A DNA stretch of 64,000 nt from Paraburkholderia flagellata (GCF_021390645.1 NZ_JAJEJT010000005.1:591244-655243); one strand, 5' to 3'. Shown: positions 1-8,737, counted from the first letter of the stretch. Notes: a model not told the origin generated them from the sequence alone. Program-made: numbers and translations.

Positions 1-377
1 TTTCGTCGGGTCTGAGGATGAAGCCGCGTGAAGTCTCAGGAGGGTGGGGCGCGGTTCCGCCATCTGTCCTGGATTTGGATTCAGCCCAAACGATTGCGGG
101 CATTTTCCTTTCGGCATTGCAGCCGTCCTTTCTTCACTTAAGGCAACGGTCTCCCTCGCCGTTCCCGGTTTGCCCGTTTCCCATCGCGCGTTTCCAGGTA
201 TTCACCCTAGGTGAACACGACGGTCATCCCGCCAGCACGCGTTTCTGATTCGCGGCCCGGACAAAGCTTTCGTTCTGGTTGTGTTGTTTAAGCCTGATTT
301 AAGCGACGCTACGTACCCTCCGAACGACACCTTGAGAGACAACAGCTCGAGGCATCACCGGACGGAAAGAGGTTGAG

Positions 378-554
378 ATGGATTATGTGATTACCGACCT
401 GAAGATGGTCGAAAGCTACAGCCGCATCAAGGCTGATAGCGGCAAGCAAGCGCTGGAAGAGTTTGCGCTCAGCAACGGCTACTTCGACCTGATGGAGTTC
501 GCCTCCGTCCGGCCTGCGTTCGTCAATGGCCTGATGGCTGTTCAACTGCAATAG
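378..554 (+). CDS. small hypothetical protein, 58 aa
   Basis: An open frame of 58 residues starts at ATG 378 and ends at TAG 554. A GAAAGAGG purine run lies a few bases before the start and can serve as ribosome-binding site. The product is soluble and mildly acidic, with an amphipathic helical stretch (KQALEEFALSNGYFDLMEF) and no signal peptide or membrane segment. It is followed after 16 bases by a second small frame in the same direction, so the two may be co-transcribed. I do not recognise the family. The composition looks coding (no rare-codon runs, balanced residues), but the short length keeps confidence moderate. Confidence 0.5.
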   Translation: MDYVITDLKMVESYSRIKADSGKQALEEFALSNGYFDLMEFASVRPAFVNGLMAVQLQ

Positions 555-570
555 GGACGCTGACGTGACC

Positions 571-744
571 ATGACCCTGGGAGAGGCTCTGGAGCATGCC
601 GAGCTGCTGGAAGCCTACGGCGTGATTTCCAGGACGGCGCAGGCGCTCATCCTGATGAGGCGCGAGTACCTCGACGTCGTCGGCGCTGAGAGATATGAGT
701 TGATTTTCGCGGAAGCAGGTTTGACCCATCCGGATCCGCGATGA
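571..744 (+). CDS. small hypothetical protein, 57 aa
   Basis: A 57-residue frame runs from ATG 571 to TGA 744. GTG 565 in the same frame is an alternative start that would add two residues. The predicted protein is helical and acidic (LGEALEHAELLEAYGVIS near the N-terminus), soluble, with no export signal. It follows the 58-residue frame by 16 bases, consistent with a two-gene unit. No family is recognised. About 190 bases after it hold nothing I can interpret before the convergent H-NS-type gene. Confidence 0.45.
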   Translation: MTLGEALEHAELLEAYGVISRTAQALILMRREYLDVVGAERYELIFAEAGLTHPDPR

Positions 745-934
745 CCCGAACCGCTCATCACGCACCAACGGAAAAGCGTCAGGTGAATCCATTGTGTAGC
801 GCCAGGGAGAAGCAATTCCCGACCCGGCTGTCTGCGGAATTTTCCCCGGTCCCGAAGGGGCAGCGCGAACATTCCACGGACTGAATCTCTTCGTCGCCGC
901 GCCAAAAGCAAGTCTATACAGAACTGCCGATTAC

Positions 935-1276
935 TCAGGAGGCCGCTGCCTGCTCAGCTTTGACTGTAGCCAGACGGGTGCCGGCGAACGGGTCATTGCG
1001 CCAGTCGGTACCGGTGCGCTTACCTGGGTCACGGCTTGACGCCCGGTCAATTGCGAAATGCTCAAGAGACTGCCCGGCGCTCGTCGCCTGTACTACCCAT
1101 TGCGGCGGAGCGCCTTTGCCATCCCAGGTGTTTCCGGAAGCGTCGCGAAAACGCACTGCCCGCAACTGTTCCTGATCGGCCGCAATTGATGCGGCGATAT
1201 CTTCCGGTTTGATTCCGAATTCGGCCATCCGTCTGCGCAGATAGGCCACGATGCTTTCGCGCTTTCTTTCATCCAT
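935..1276 (-). CDS. H-NS-family nucleoid-associated protein
   Basis: A 113-residue protein with the C-terminal DNA-binding motif of the H-NS family at about residues 45-60: FRDASGNTWDGKGAPPQWV, matching the consensus Y/F-x-D-x(4)-W-x-G-x-G-x-x-P-x-W. H-NS proteins bind AT-rich DNA and silence horizontally acquired genes. The N-terminal 40 residues are helical and charged, shorter than the usual oligomerisation region, so self-association may be weak. A basic/acidic tail of about 50 residues follows the motif and is unusual for the family. The aspartate and lysine in WDGKG replace the usual SGRG, which could weaken minor-groove contact. It is convergent to nothing obvious and lies about 600 bases from a second H-NS-type gene on the other strand. 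Confidence 0.8.
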   Translation of the reverse strand: MDERKRESIVAYLRRRMAEFGIKPEDIAASIAADQEQLRAVRFRDASGNTWDGKGAPPQWVVQATSAGQSLEHFAIDRASSRDPGKRTGTDWRNDPFAGTRLATVKAEQAAAS

Positions 1277-1874
1277 TCAGTATGCTCCGCACAACAATCT
1301 GTCGTTGGGCAGGTGATTGTAAATTGCGTGCCGCCAGGATACCACGCGACCCAAAGCTGGCCATGCTGCAGCAGCGAAGATGGCGGTGGTGATTTGGTCG
1401 GCGTTTTGACGGGAGCGGCACGTGGCCCGACTGTGGGTCGGTATGAATGGAGTATAAATCAACCCATAAACGACGCCGGGTTTGTTTGCGCACCTTGAGG
1501 CATCTTTTGTTGTACCCACGATTCATTGCACGGAACGAACAGGAGCGTCGGTCACACGACGCGGCGATGCGTGGGTACATGTCTGGAAAATAGGGAATTG
1601 AATCTCTTGCGGCGGGATAGCATTCGAGAGGGAAGGGCAGCGGTTGCGTTACGGCAGACAGCATCGGCGGCGCGTCTACTTTCAAGCTCCAGTGATAATT
1701 CAAAGCGCCGCACACCATGCATTTGATTTGCACGTGCGTACTGATAAAGTCATAATCACGACCGCGACGATGGCGTCAATTCTGACGGGAAGACCGAACT
1801 TCGAAATGCCTGGGAAACAGGCCAGGAAAGTTCCAGGATCGCATGAACGCTAAACCCCACAGCGAGGAATAGAA
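1277..1874. other. intergenic region between two divergent H-NS-type genes
   Basis: About 600 bases separate the divergent H-NS paralogues. I find no convincing gene here. The region is less GC-rich than its surroundings, with AT-rich patches near 1500-1520 and 1690-1760, as expected for promoters and possible H-NS binding. No clear terminator or operator palindrome was identified. Confidence 0.5.
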
Positions 1875-2477
1875 ATGGTTACCCTGGACGCAATCAACTC
1901 GAAAATTGCCAAACTCCAGAAGCAGGCAGTGGCGATTGCCGAAAAGCAGTCGTCGGTGGGCCTGACCAAAATCCGTGACCTGATGCACAAGCACGGACTG
2001 ACTGTCGCGGACATCGAAGGCTTTGTCGCGAAAAGGCGCGGTCGCAAACCGGCGGCTGGCCAGGAGCAGGCGGCAGCAAAAGCCCCGCGTGCAGTCGTGC
2101 ATCACGTTGCGCCGAAATATGCTGATCCGAAAACGGGCGCGACGTGGTCGGGCCGGGGCCTTGCGCCGCTCTGGATTCGCGATGTCAAGGATCGTTCGAA
2201 ATTCCTGATTGAAGCCGGTGCAACGACGAAGGCCGCCAGCGCAAAGGCGGCTCCCGCGAAAAAGGCTGGCGCAAAGCGTGTCGTGGCTAAAAAGGCGTCG
2301 AAGACAGCAGTTGCCACTAAAAAGGCCGGCCGTGCAGCGGCTGCTCCGGCAAAGGGTGTGCGTGGACGCAAGGCTGCAGCACCTGCGAAAAAGGCTTCGG
2401 CACCGCGCAAGGTTGCAGCTAAAAGGGCTCCGGCCGCAGCTGGGGCAGCTGCTGCGCCTGAAGTCGCAGCAGCCTAA
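1875..2477 (+). CDS. H-NS-family protein with histone H1-like Ala/Lys-rich tail
   Basis: A 200-residue protein with two parts. Residues 1-105 are H-NS-like: a helical N-terminal region from MVTLDAINSKIAKLQKQ, then an AT-hook-like KRRGRKPAAG near residue 53, then the family motif YADPKTGATWSGRGLAPLW at about 82-100 with the canonical WSGRG core. Residues 115-200 are a low-complexity tail of repeated AAPAKKA, KKAG and RKAA units, resembling eukaryotic histone H1 and bacterial HctB/AlgP tails. The whole tail is predicted disordered and strongly basic. Such fusions occur in Burkholderiaceae. The tail should bind DNA non-specifically and condense it, while the H-NS part recognises AT-rich sites. 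Start ATG 1875 is preceded by GAGGAAT. Confidence 0.88.
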   Translation: MVTLDAINSKIAKLQKQAVAIAEKQSSVGLTKIRDLMHKHGLTVADIEGFVAKRRGRKPAAGQEQAAAKAPRAVVHHVAPKYADPKTGATWSGRGLAPLWIRDVKDRSKFLIEAGATTKAASAKAAPAKKAGAKRVVAKKASKTAVATKKAGRAAAAPAKGVRGRKAAAPAKKASAPRKVAAKRAPAAAGAAAAPEVAAA

Positions 2478-2647
2478 CGTGTAACGGGCGATACAGTCGT
2501 AGATGGCGCAGCGACAGGCTGGTCACGCTGCATTGGCTGCCCGTTACGACTGGTCACCCAGGTCTGATCGAGCGTCGCCTTGCGGCTGGGTGACGCGACG
2601 CCCGTCAATGAGGAAGCACGGACGCCGATCCGAGCGCCTTATATTCC

Positions 2648-2992
2648 ATGACACAGCGCTTCGAGCTTGTTTCCCTCGCGTTGCCAGCGGGCTGTCCACC
2701 GGAGTCGGTTCCACCGGGCGTCGGTCGGCTGATCTCGGCAGCCTGGCCCGGCATGAGTCGCGCGCAGCTCGTGGACCGCGCCCGACGGCTCGACATGCGC
2801 GCATCGCTGCGGGTACAGCCTGGTATCGGACCGGATGGGCTTACGCACTTCAGGCTCACGCTCAGCTTTGCGGATGAGAGTTTCGAACTCACTGCTCACG
2901 TTCGTCGTGCAATCCGTCGACGTGCAGGCGCACGACGCCACAAACCTTCTCTGCCGCCAGCGCGCGACGCCAGACAGCAAAGCCTTTTCTGA
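2648..2992 (+). CDS. hypothetical basic protein, 114 aa
   Basis: A 114-residue frame from ATG 2648 to TGA 2992. The middle has a regular alternation of hydrophobic and charged residues (MSRAQLVDRARRLDMRASL, then a beta-like GLTHFRLTLSFADESFEL), and the C-terminus is strongly basic and probably disordered. There is no signal peptide or membrane helix. No good Shine-Dalgarno sequence precedes the start. Several long frames overlap this region on both strands, as is usual in GC-rich DNA. I prefer this one for its protein-like composition. No family is recognised. Confidence 0.45.
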   Translation: MTQRFELVSLALPAGCPPESVPPGVGRLISAAWPGMSRAQLVDRARRLDMRASLRVQPGIGPDGLTHFRLTLSFADESFELTAHVRRAIRRRAGARRHKPSLPPARDARQQSLF

Positions 2993-3055
2993 GTCTCCAG
3001 AGGCTGGGCAACAACGCCGTGCGTCAGGCAGGCGTCGCCGCTGAAAGGCCTTCCT

Positions 3056-3247
3056 CTAGAGAATCCTGAGATTGCGAATCTTTCCAATTGTCGGTGAGGG
3101 CTCGACGATCAGGCTGGCGATGAATTCCGGCAACAGCGCGCGCGGCACGTTCGCGGGAATATCGGTCACGAGCTGCGACGGCACCTGAACGATGAATTCT
3201 TCCGGCGCAGTGGCCAGGCTATGTTCGTAAGCGACGCGAATTTCCAT
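3056..3247 (-). CDS. small hypothetical protein, 63 aa
   Basis: A 63-residue frame read from ATG 3247 down to the stop at 3056. The open frame extends upstream to 3448, but the upstream part has a non-coding character (many Arg, Pro, Ser), so the internal methionine (MEIRVAYEHS) is the preferred start. The product is soluble, with a hydrophobic beta-rich middle (EEFIVQVPSQLVTDIPANVP). No export signal or known motif. The 370 bases between this gene and the next one at 3622 hold no recognisable feature. Confidence 0.4.
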   Translation of the reverse strand: MEIRVAYEHSLATAPEEFIVQVPSQLVTDIPANVPRALLPEFIASLIVEPSPTIGKIRNLRIL

Positions 3248-3621
3248 GTTGTTTGCGTTCGGGGACGTGGAGCCCGGCAATGCATTTATCGCGCGCCAGG
3301 CTGTGAATGGTTGTGGGCGCAGTGTAGCGCGGTATACCTTTGACTTCGCTCCGCCGGGCGTTGCTGAATTGCCTGTTATGAGCGCTTGCGCGCGTTTGTC
3401 CTCGAATGCGGGGTTCACCGCACGCGATTTCATTCCCTTGCGGCGCACCTACGGCGGTTGGTCTCCGTCTATGGGGGCTGGTTACCAATCGGATTGGCCT
3501 GAACAAACTGTATGACGTTTGCTCGCGGTTTTCTCACACCCGCGTGTGTTCGCTTGCCATCGGGCTTCAAGGTACGTCGCGCTGACTGACGTCTGATTCC
3601 CGCGCGTGAGGCATGGTGAGG

Positions 3622-4101
3622 CTACCGTGCTACCCGGAGGTGACTGTCATTGGTGCGGGTGTCACGTGTCGCCAGATCAACGAGCTTCCCGAGGTGATCA
3701 CTCGCGCGGACAACGATCTCCATCCGGGTCACGCAGAGCTGGCGGTCGTATTCGTTGACCACGGTAGTGAGGCCATCGATCAACGCTTCAGGTACCTTCC
3801 AGACGCCGGTCCGGTCTGCCTCGTTGAGCACCTCTTCGAGGCCATGCTCAACGCGTTCCATTTCCCCGATATCGAGCTTCCCATGTCCCGCGCGGGTGAT
3901 GAAGCTGGCGATGATGACCACCTGCGAGACGAGATTGATCAGGGACCGGTCCGCTTCACCATTGCGCAGGCGCTCAAGCGCGATCCGTGCACGCAACGCG
4001 AGATCCGAGGCTTCGCTGCGGGGCATGGGGAGAAAGAGCAACTTTGCGTGCGCTCTGGCAACTGGTCGACGTGTTGATTGAGAGCTCTTCCTGTTGCGCA
4101 T
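3622..4101 (-). CDS. conserved hypothetical protein of Burkholderia type
   Basis: A 159-residue soluble protein. It begins with a basic segment (MRNRKSSQSTRRPVARAHAK) followed by a helical body of about 110 residues that looks like a small all-helical fold. It resembles a family found on Burkholderiaceae plasmids and secondary replicons that databases sometimes label as a Fis-type regulator on weak grounds. I see no helix-turn-helix that would justify that name. The start at 4101 keeps the basic N-terminus, as I recall for relatives. MPRSEASDL at 4026 is the alternative. It stands alone and is followed by a remnant transposase on the same strand. Confidence 0.6.
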   Translation of the reverse strand: MRNRKSSQSTRRPVARAHAKLLFLPMPRSEASDLALRARIALERLRNGEADRSLINLVSQVVIIASFITRAGHGKLDIGEMERVEHGLEEVLNEADRTGVWKVPEALIDGLTTVVNEYDRQLCVTRMEIVVRASDHLGKLVDLATRDTRTNDSHLRVAR

Positions 4102-4158
4102 GTCCGGTAGATGGTTGATCTGGATTTGACCTCACCTATAGCGATGTTCATTCCGGGA

Positions 4159-4824
4159 TCAAGTGCGACCACCAGATAAAGTTTGCACTAGCCGGTTTGC
4201 GGGTTTCGTGACGGGGCCGCCCCAATGAGGTCGCCTTGTGACCCGGTTCCGGCGGTCCTTCCTCTGTCCCATGCCTTCGTTGCAAGCCGCGGGGCGGCGC
4301 GAACGCATGCGATTGCTATGGGCAGTGCGCTCCTGGCGCAGGCGATCGAGTTCACGGTGTACTCGGCGCTCATCTTCCTGTTCGGGGGTCGGGATGCGCG
4401 CGACTGCCCACACCCGGCGCTTACCACCGTAGTAGCGCATCAGCATCGACAGCAGCTTGTCGCTGTCAAGCCGGTCAGTCTTGGCGCGACGTCTACGCCG
4501 GTTTACTTCGATACTGGCTGAATCCACCACCAGATTCGTGATCTGATGTGCTTCCAGGCAGCGATGCAGCCAGAAGCCATCACGCCCGGCTTCATAACAG
4601 CTACGCACCGGTGCATCGCCGACCAGATGACAACGCACCTTGGCCTTCGCAATCGCCGCGAAGACTGCGGCCGTATCGCCAGTGGCTACTGTGCAGCGGC
4701 TTGGCGCGCGTACTCCATCGCCCAGCGAAAGCTTCCAGCTCCTGTCACCCAGTTCGAAGGCGATATACAGGGATCCGGTGATGGTTGTATCCTGCCCGCG
4801 AGGGGCCGTGCGAGGCGCATTCAT
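4159..4824 (-). pseudogene. IS110-family transposase, truncated
   Basis: The first about 170 residues match the N-terminal DEDD (RuvC-like) half of IS110-type transposases: YIAFELGDRSWKLSLGDG near the start, then CYEAGRDGFWLHRCL, then VVDSASIEVNRRRRRAKTDRLDSDKL (given in two parts: VVDSASIEVNRRRR and AKTDRLDSDKL), then QEDERRVHRELDRLRQERTA. After about residue 170 (near 4310) the family resemblance stops and an unrelated basic tail follows. The C-terminal transposase_20 domain with its catalytic serine is missing. No subterminal repeats or second end were found, so this is a dead remnant. Confidence 0.75.
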
Positions 4825-5017
4825 TTGCGTACTCCTCTTGGAAGACGGGTGTTGGAATCTCCGTTTTACTCCAGGAGGCTTACTTCCGCGTCCCCTCCAT
4901 AGTATCTAGAATAGCCAACCTGGCGGCCGTAGCAACGTGTGACGCTTTCGCCTAATCGGCAGAAACAGGACGCGCGATGCCGCAGGTGCGCGGCGCAATG
5001 ATTGTGGGAGCAAGACA

Positions 5018-5338
5018 GTGAACGATGAACTAAGGGCGCAGATTGGTGTTGTCGCGGGCAAGCTCGTGCAGGAAGCGATGACGACCGGTCTGACATGGGA
5101 GGAAATAGTCGCCGCGTTTGGCCTCGCTGCTAAAGCGACCGCGCAGGCCGCAGCGAGTGCGGGCGATGCGCCGGCATCTGAGTGCGTAGCACGTGCGCGC
5201 AGCTGTTTCGAAGATGCGTTCGCGCAGGACGTCCACGTCGTCATTGCGGATGGCGGTGCGCCAAAGCGCGACGCCGAAGCCGTTGAGAATCCGCTTCTGG
5301 CAACTGCCCGCCGTCGTCAGGCATCCAAACTTCATTGA
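5018..5338 (+). CDS. hypothetical protein, 106 aa
   Basis: A 106-residue frame starting at GTG 5018, with GTGGGAG about ten bases upstream. It is helical, Ala-rich and soluble: MNDELRAQIGVVAGKLVQEA, then LTWEEIVAAFGLAAKATAQA. The segment TWEEIVAAFGLAAKA has the spacing of a helix-turn-helix, but this is not strong enough to name a regulator. No family is recognised. It precedes a zone of gene remnants. Confidence 0.45.
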   Translation: MNDELRAQIGVVAGKLVQEAMTTGLTWEEIVAAFGLAAKATAQAAASAGDAPASECVARARSCFEDAFAQDVHVVIADGGAPKRDAEAVENPLLATARRRQASKLH

Positions 5339-5382
5339 CCCGCGGGCGACCTCCTCGCCGCGGATAACGTGGCACACCCTGA

Positions 5383-5544
5383 TCAGTCATCCCAGGAAAA
5401 CCTGGGAGAGAACTGGCCTCCGCGAGCCTCCCACACCATCTTCCAGATGATCGCCCGGCGCTGCGGGTCGGTGGCAAGTCGCCCGACACGGCGCAACTTT
5501 TGAGCGTACCGGAACCAGACCACCTGATGCGCTTTATGCGTCAT
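5383..5544 (-). CDS. possible small protein, 53 aa
   Basis: A 53-residue minus-strand frame from ATG 5544 to TGA 5383: MTHKAHQVVWFRYAQKLRRV at the start, then DPQRRAIIWKMVWEARGG. It is strongly basic and rich in aromatic residues, like a real protein or the 3' end of a longer one. There is no good ribosome-binding site, and its 5' end overlaps the DUF1016-like frame on the other strand. It could be the last piece of a broken gene. No family is recognised. Confidence 0.3.
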   Translation of the reverse strand: MTHKAHQVVWFRYAQKLRRVGRLATDPQRRAIIWKMVWEARGGQFSPRFSWDD

Positions 5545-5796
5545 GGCGCGACGGGCCTGGCACGCTTCATAACAGGATCGCCTGCTGCAGCAGGCCGTAA
5601 CGACTGGCGCGTACCGGGAGAGATCGGAGGCGGATTGTCGGCAGAGAGCAGGGCGGCCAGTGCCGGCTGCGGGCAGGCGCTGATTGCACGGGTCGCAGAG
5701 GATCTGGCGCGGTTCGGCAGGGCCAACCTCGCCAGCATGCGTGCCTTTTACCTCACCTGGCCCGAAGCTGAGATTATCCAGACAGCGTATGGATAA
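5500..5796 (+). pseudogene. DUF1016/YhcG-type nuclease, N-terminal remnant
   Basis: The last 30 residues of this 98-residue frame, RVAEDLARFGRANLASMRAF followed by YLTWPEAEIIQT, match the conserved block of the DUF1016 (YhcG) N-terminal domain, where the usual form is 'LS..LxxxFGRGFSxxNLxxMRxFYLxxP'. Full proteins have about 350 residues with a C-terminal PD-(D/E)XK nuclease domain. Here the frame stops right after the block and no nuclease part follows. The first 60 residues do not look conserved. I take it as a decayed fragment. Confidence 0.5.
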
Positions 5797-6327
5797 TCGG
5801 CTGTCCGCGAGAACGTCCAGACGCCGTTTGTAGAATCGCGTGAGCAGTTCCGCTGCCCGCAGACGACTTGGGGGAGGACAATGTTAATTAGTAATGCAAT
5901 GTAATTAAAAGTGATGGCGACACTCGGTCTTACGTGACTCACCGCCGTCACGGAGTCTGCTGCGACCACCAGTTGACGCGATGCACCAATACCGTACAAC
6001 CGAAACCTCTGTTACAGCCAGTCGAAGTTCGACCGACTGAGCAACTCCGGGCCTTTTCGATCTGATTTCAACATCACCAAATGGCAGCCCTTAACGGGAA
6101 TTGCCAGAAAGGCACGGCGGGGTGGCCTATCCAGGGTAACAGAATCGGTTCATCATATGAAGTGAGCGGCCTCCAGAGGCGCGGGTCTGCAGGCGGGGCG
6201 AAAGACGCCAACCGGCCCTGATGTTCCGCAACCCGGTGCGCAGCTTCGAATCTCGCGACAATCACATCGCGCTCTTGCGAGCGGCCATTCAATCCGCCCC
6301 CGAGTTCCTCTGCCGCATCAACGATAT
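5797..6327. other. gene desert with a SulP fossil
   Basis: No gene is visible across about 530 bases. The stretch contains an AT-rich patch at 5878-5915 and, at 5941-5990, a short piece of a SulP transporter gene described separately. The rest shows nothing I can interpret. Confidence 0.5.
5941..5990 (-). pseudogene. fossil fragment of a SulP anion transporter gene
   Basis: Read on the minus strand, bases 5990 down to 5959 are identical over 32 bases to 34320-34351 within the complete SulP gene of this window, and resemblance continues to about 5941. It encodes IGASRQLVVAADSVTAV against IGASRQLVVAADSATAA in the intact gene. No further SulP sequence is seen on either side, so this is either a relic of a lost paralogue or a small insertion copied from such a gene. 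Confidence 0.7.
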
Positions 6328-7461
6328 TCAATCACTAGTTGCAATGTCAATCACGTGGCGGTGCACAAGGGCCACCAATTCGCCTTGGCGCTGGGTGCCC
6401 GTCTTATTCAACAACGATTTCAGCTGACTGCGGACCGTATTCAGGCTCACGACTTTGCTGGTCGCAATTTCCTCGAGACTACGCCCATCCGCAAGTTCGC
6501 TGGCCAGCCGGGCCTCGGCTCTTGTCAACATGAATAGTTGCTGCAGGATCTCGGGGGTGGACGCGTTCGCATGCTGAGTGTCCCGCACCAGCACCATGGC
6601 CATCGGCCGGTCGGTGATCGCGCTCAGGTCGCCCGCATTTACCGGCGCGACTATCACCGACAACGGCGTATGTCGAGCTCGCTGTAATGTGAGTGCGCCA
6701 GACAGGGGCGACAGTCGTTCCAGGTTTTCGCGATTGCACGCCAGTTGGACGAAGCGAAGCAGGGTTTGGGTCGTCGCGGACGAGTCAGTCGACAGGTGTC
6801 TATTGGTCTCCACCAGCCCGTCGGCCTTCTCAAAGAGGGATTGCGCCGCGCGGTTCGCAAAAAGGACTTTTGAGGTTTGGTCAGTCAGGATTACCGCAAT
6901 GGAAAGGCGGTCCATCGCGGCTAGTCCCATGTCACGCTCAATCGCGTGACGCATGAACGTGGAGCGCAACTGGAACGCGCGTTGCAGGTGCGGCAACAGT
7001 AGTGCCATCTTGCGTCGGTCGTTACCGTCGAACTCGGCCGCATTGTGGCTCGCCTGCACACCGATCATTCCAATCTCGTGCGGGCTGACGGAAACTCCTC
7101 CACCGACCACGAAATACATTTCCGCTTTTCTGAGGAAATCGAAATGCTCGCTGCGGGTGAGTAGAGCGTTGGGAACCAGTTCCGCGCCGATGTAAGCCCT
7201 GTCGAGCCCTTTCGCAATCGCGCCTTCGGCACGGATATCTGTAGCGTGGTAGTGATCCTGATATTCCTGCATTAGAGCGGGGGAAACGTTTGCGGTGCAA
7301 CCTAGCACGACTGTTTCACCGTTCGAGCGTATTTGTATCGTACAACTATGGGTACCGAACATGTCTGCGATCTGCCGGCTCACGCTTGACCAACGACCGC
7401 TTTCGATCGCTGCATCGTACGCAGCATTGAGCAGGCGGCTGAATTCTTCCAGCTCTGTCAT
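6328..7461 (-). CDS. LuxR-type helix-turn-helix transcriptional regulator
   Basis: A 377-residue regulator. The C-terminal 65 residues form a LuxR/FixJ-type helix-turn-helix: LTRAEARLASELADGRSLEE then IATSKVVSLNTVRSQLKSLL, with the usual T-V-R recognition helix. The N-terminal 180 residues look like a sensory domain, and a PAS-like segment (MDRLSIAVILTDQTSKVLFA, then NRAAQSLF) lies at about residues 185-215. No phospho-acceptor receiver domain and no autoinducer synthase are nearby, so the signal is unknown. It is an orphan regulator. The gene divergent from it is the broken lipoprotein-like frame about 315 bases away. Confidence 0.85.
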   Translation of the reverse strand: MTELEEFSRLLNAAYDAAIESGRWSSVSRQIADMFGTHSCTIQIRSNGETVVLGCTANVSPALMQEYQDHYHATDIRAEGAIAKGLDRAYIGAELVPNALLTRSEHFDFLRKAEMYFVVGGGVSVSPHEIGMIGVQASHNAAEFDGNDRRKMALLLPHLQRAFQLRSTFMRHAIERDMGLAAMDRLSIAVILTDQTSKVLFANRAAQSLFEKADGLVETNRHLSTDSSATTQTLLRFVQLACNRENLERLSPLSGALTLQRARHTPLSVIVAPVNAGDLSAITDRPMAMVLVRDTQHANASTPEILQQLFMLTRAEARLASELADGRSLEEIATSKVVSLNTVRSQLKSLLNKTGTQRQGELVALVHRHVIDIATSD

Positions 7462-7776
7462 TGAGGCCCCCAGTTACTGCACTGACGCGCGCCAAAATCT
7501 TCAGTTTTTCACTAATTTGGGTGATGCCGTTTTCATTTCACAAACCTAACATAAACGGGCGAACTGGTCGATTGGCAACTATCAGAATGCTTGCTTCACA
7601 TTGCGCCGCTCATTTGTCTGAAGTGTGAAAGATCTCGGCTTTTTAATTGACATGTCAAGCGTCGTGAGACGTTCGAAGCGCAGAATGAGTGCGATGTTGA
7701 GCCTATAGATATGCACGCGCAGGTGTGCGTGCAGTGAAATCCAAATAACGGTGCTCACGGTGCTAACGGGGGAAAT

Positions 7777-8018
7777 ATGACGATCAGAACCACGGCTACA
7801 GTTTCGATGCTGTCAATCCTGGCGGCTTGCTGCGGAGGAAGCGATGATCCGTGCCAACAATACAACGGCGGCAACAATTGGACGCTTGCACGTCGACGCA
7901 AGCGGCTGACACTTCTGCCGGAGCAAGTCAGCCGACGGTGTCAACTGCGATCCCAGAGGGCATTGGGGATGCGGGCAGTGGTACTGCCGTCGCCGTGGCA
8001 ACAACGATTAGCAACTAA
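7777..8018 (+). pseudogene. small lipoprotein-like gene, probably frameshifted
   Basis: ATG 7777 is preceded by GGGGGAAAT and opens a frame with a lipoprotein-like signal (TATVSMLSILAACC, lipobox LAAC). After about 40 residues that frame turns arginine-rich and non-protein-like. In another frame, from about 7884, the sequence encodes ACTSTQAADTSAGASQPTVS then GSGTAVAVATTISN and stops at TAA 8018. This low-complexity Ser/Thr/Ala sequence is typical of exported protein tails. The simplest reading is one gene with a frameshift near 7860-7885. A sequencing error cannot be excluded. Confidence 0.45.
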
Positions 8019-8219
8019 GAACTGAAGTGTTTGATAGTACGTTCAGTATTCCGGCGCTGACTTGCCGGGAGGTTCGGACCTGTCCACGTCGTGTATCGAG
8101 ACGTGCCTCCGGGGGGAGCGACGTTTTTACAAGAATCGAAAGCTGCAGCGCGCAGATGACCCGATGGACCGGACCAGGTAGCAGACGCACAGTAAAGTTA
8201 TTGACGGGGCCTTCATCAA

Positions 8220-8579
8220 ATGACTAGCCAGCCAACGTTGTCCCTGATCAGCAGTGCTGGAGTGTGCGCTGGGTCACTACTTTACTTCAGCCCGACACTT
8301 GTGGCGCTGGTACGTTCACACCATAGGTTCAAGATGGTGGTGCTCATCAACCTCTTCGCTGGTTGGACCATTTGCGGTTGGTATGTTGCCTACTATCTGG
8401 CATCAGGACCCGTGAAAGGCGCTGACGGATTGCGTGCGCGGGGCCGGATTCGCCTGCATCTGCCCTGGTACAAGGGCTTGCATGGCAGGGATGCAAACGC
8501 TGCTACCCCTGATCTCCTGACCTCGTTTGGAACTTCGACAGATGCACTCCAGGGAGCGCTGCTGCGAAAGCGGGAGTGA
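8220..8579 (+). CDS. superinfection-immunity-like small membrane protein
   Basis: A 119-residue membrane protein. The first 65 residues contain two hydrophobic segments and the motif YFSPTLVALVRSHHRFKMVV then LINLFAGWTICGWYVAYYLA, matching the Imm_superinfect family (T4 Imm-like; consensus 'YFLPtiia..R.h.n...ifllNlflGWTviGWvia.iwA'). Phage members block DNA entry of a second phage. Bacterial chromosomal homologues are common and not characterised. The C-terminal 50 residues are cytoplasmic and unrelated to the family. It lies between a lipoprotein-like gene and another two-helix membrane protein, all on the plus strand, so an envelope role fits. Immunity function is an inference from family only. 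Confidence 0.75.
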   Translation: MTSQPTLSLISSAGVCAGSLLYFSPTLVALVRSHHRFKMVVLINLFAGWTICGWYVAYYLASGPVKGADGLRARGRIRLHLPWYKGLHGRDANAATPDLLTSFGTSTDALQGALLRKRE

Positions 8580-8737
8580 CGACGCGCAACCAGCGCAGGC
8601 GACATCAGGGAATCGGCGTTGGCATCGTTGAGGTGATGCCTCCCCGAGTGCGACCATGAAAGATCAGTTCGCTGTCTTGTCTCTTCGGCGCGTCGCGCGA
8701 CCCGAAATCGGTTCAGTGCCAAAGGAGGTGGTGCGGT

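Noticed and set aside
3622..4101. Annotation as a Fis-family regulator
   Set aside because: I see no Fis helix-turn-helix; the label used for relatives is not supported by the sequence.
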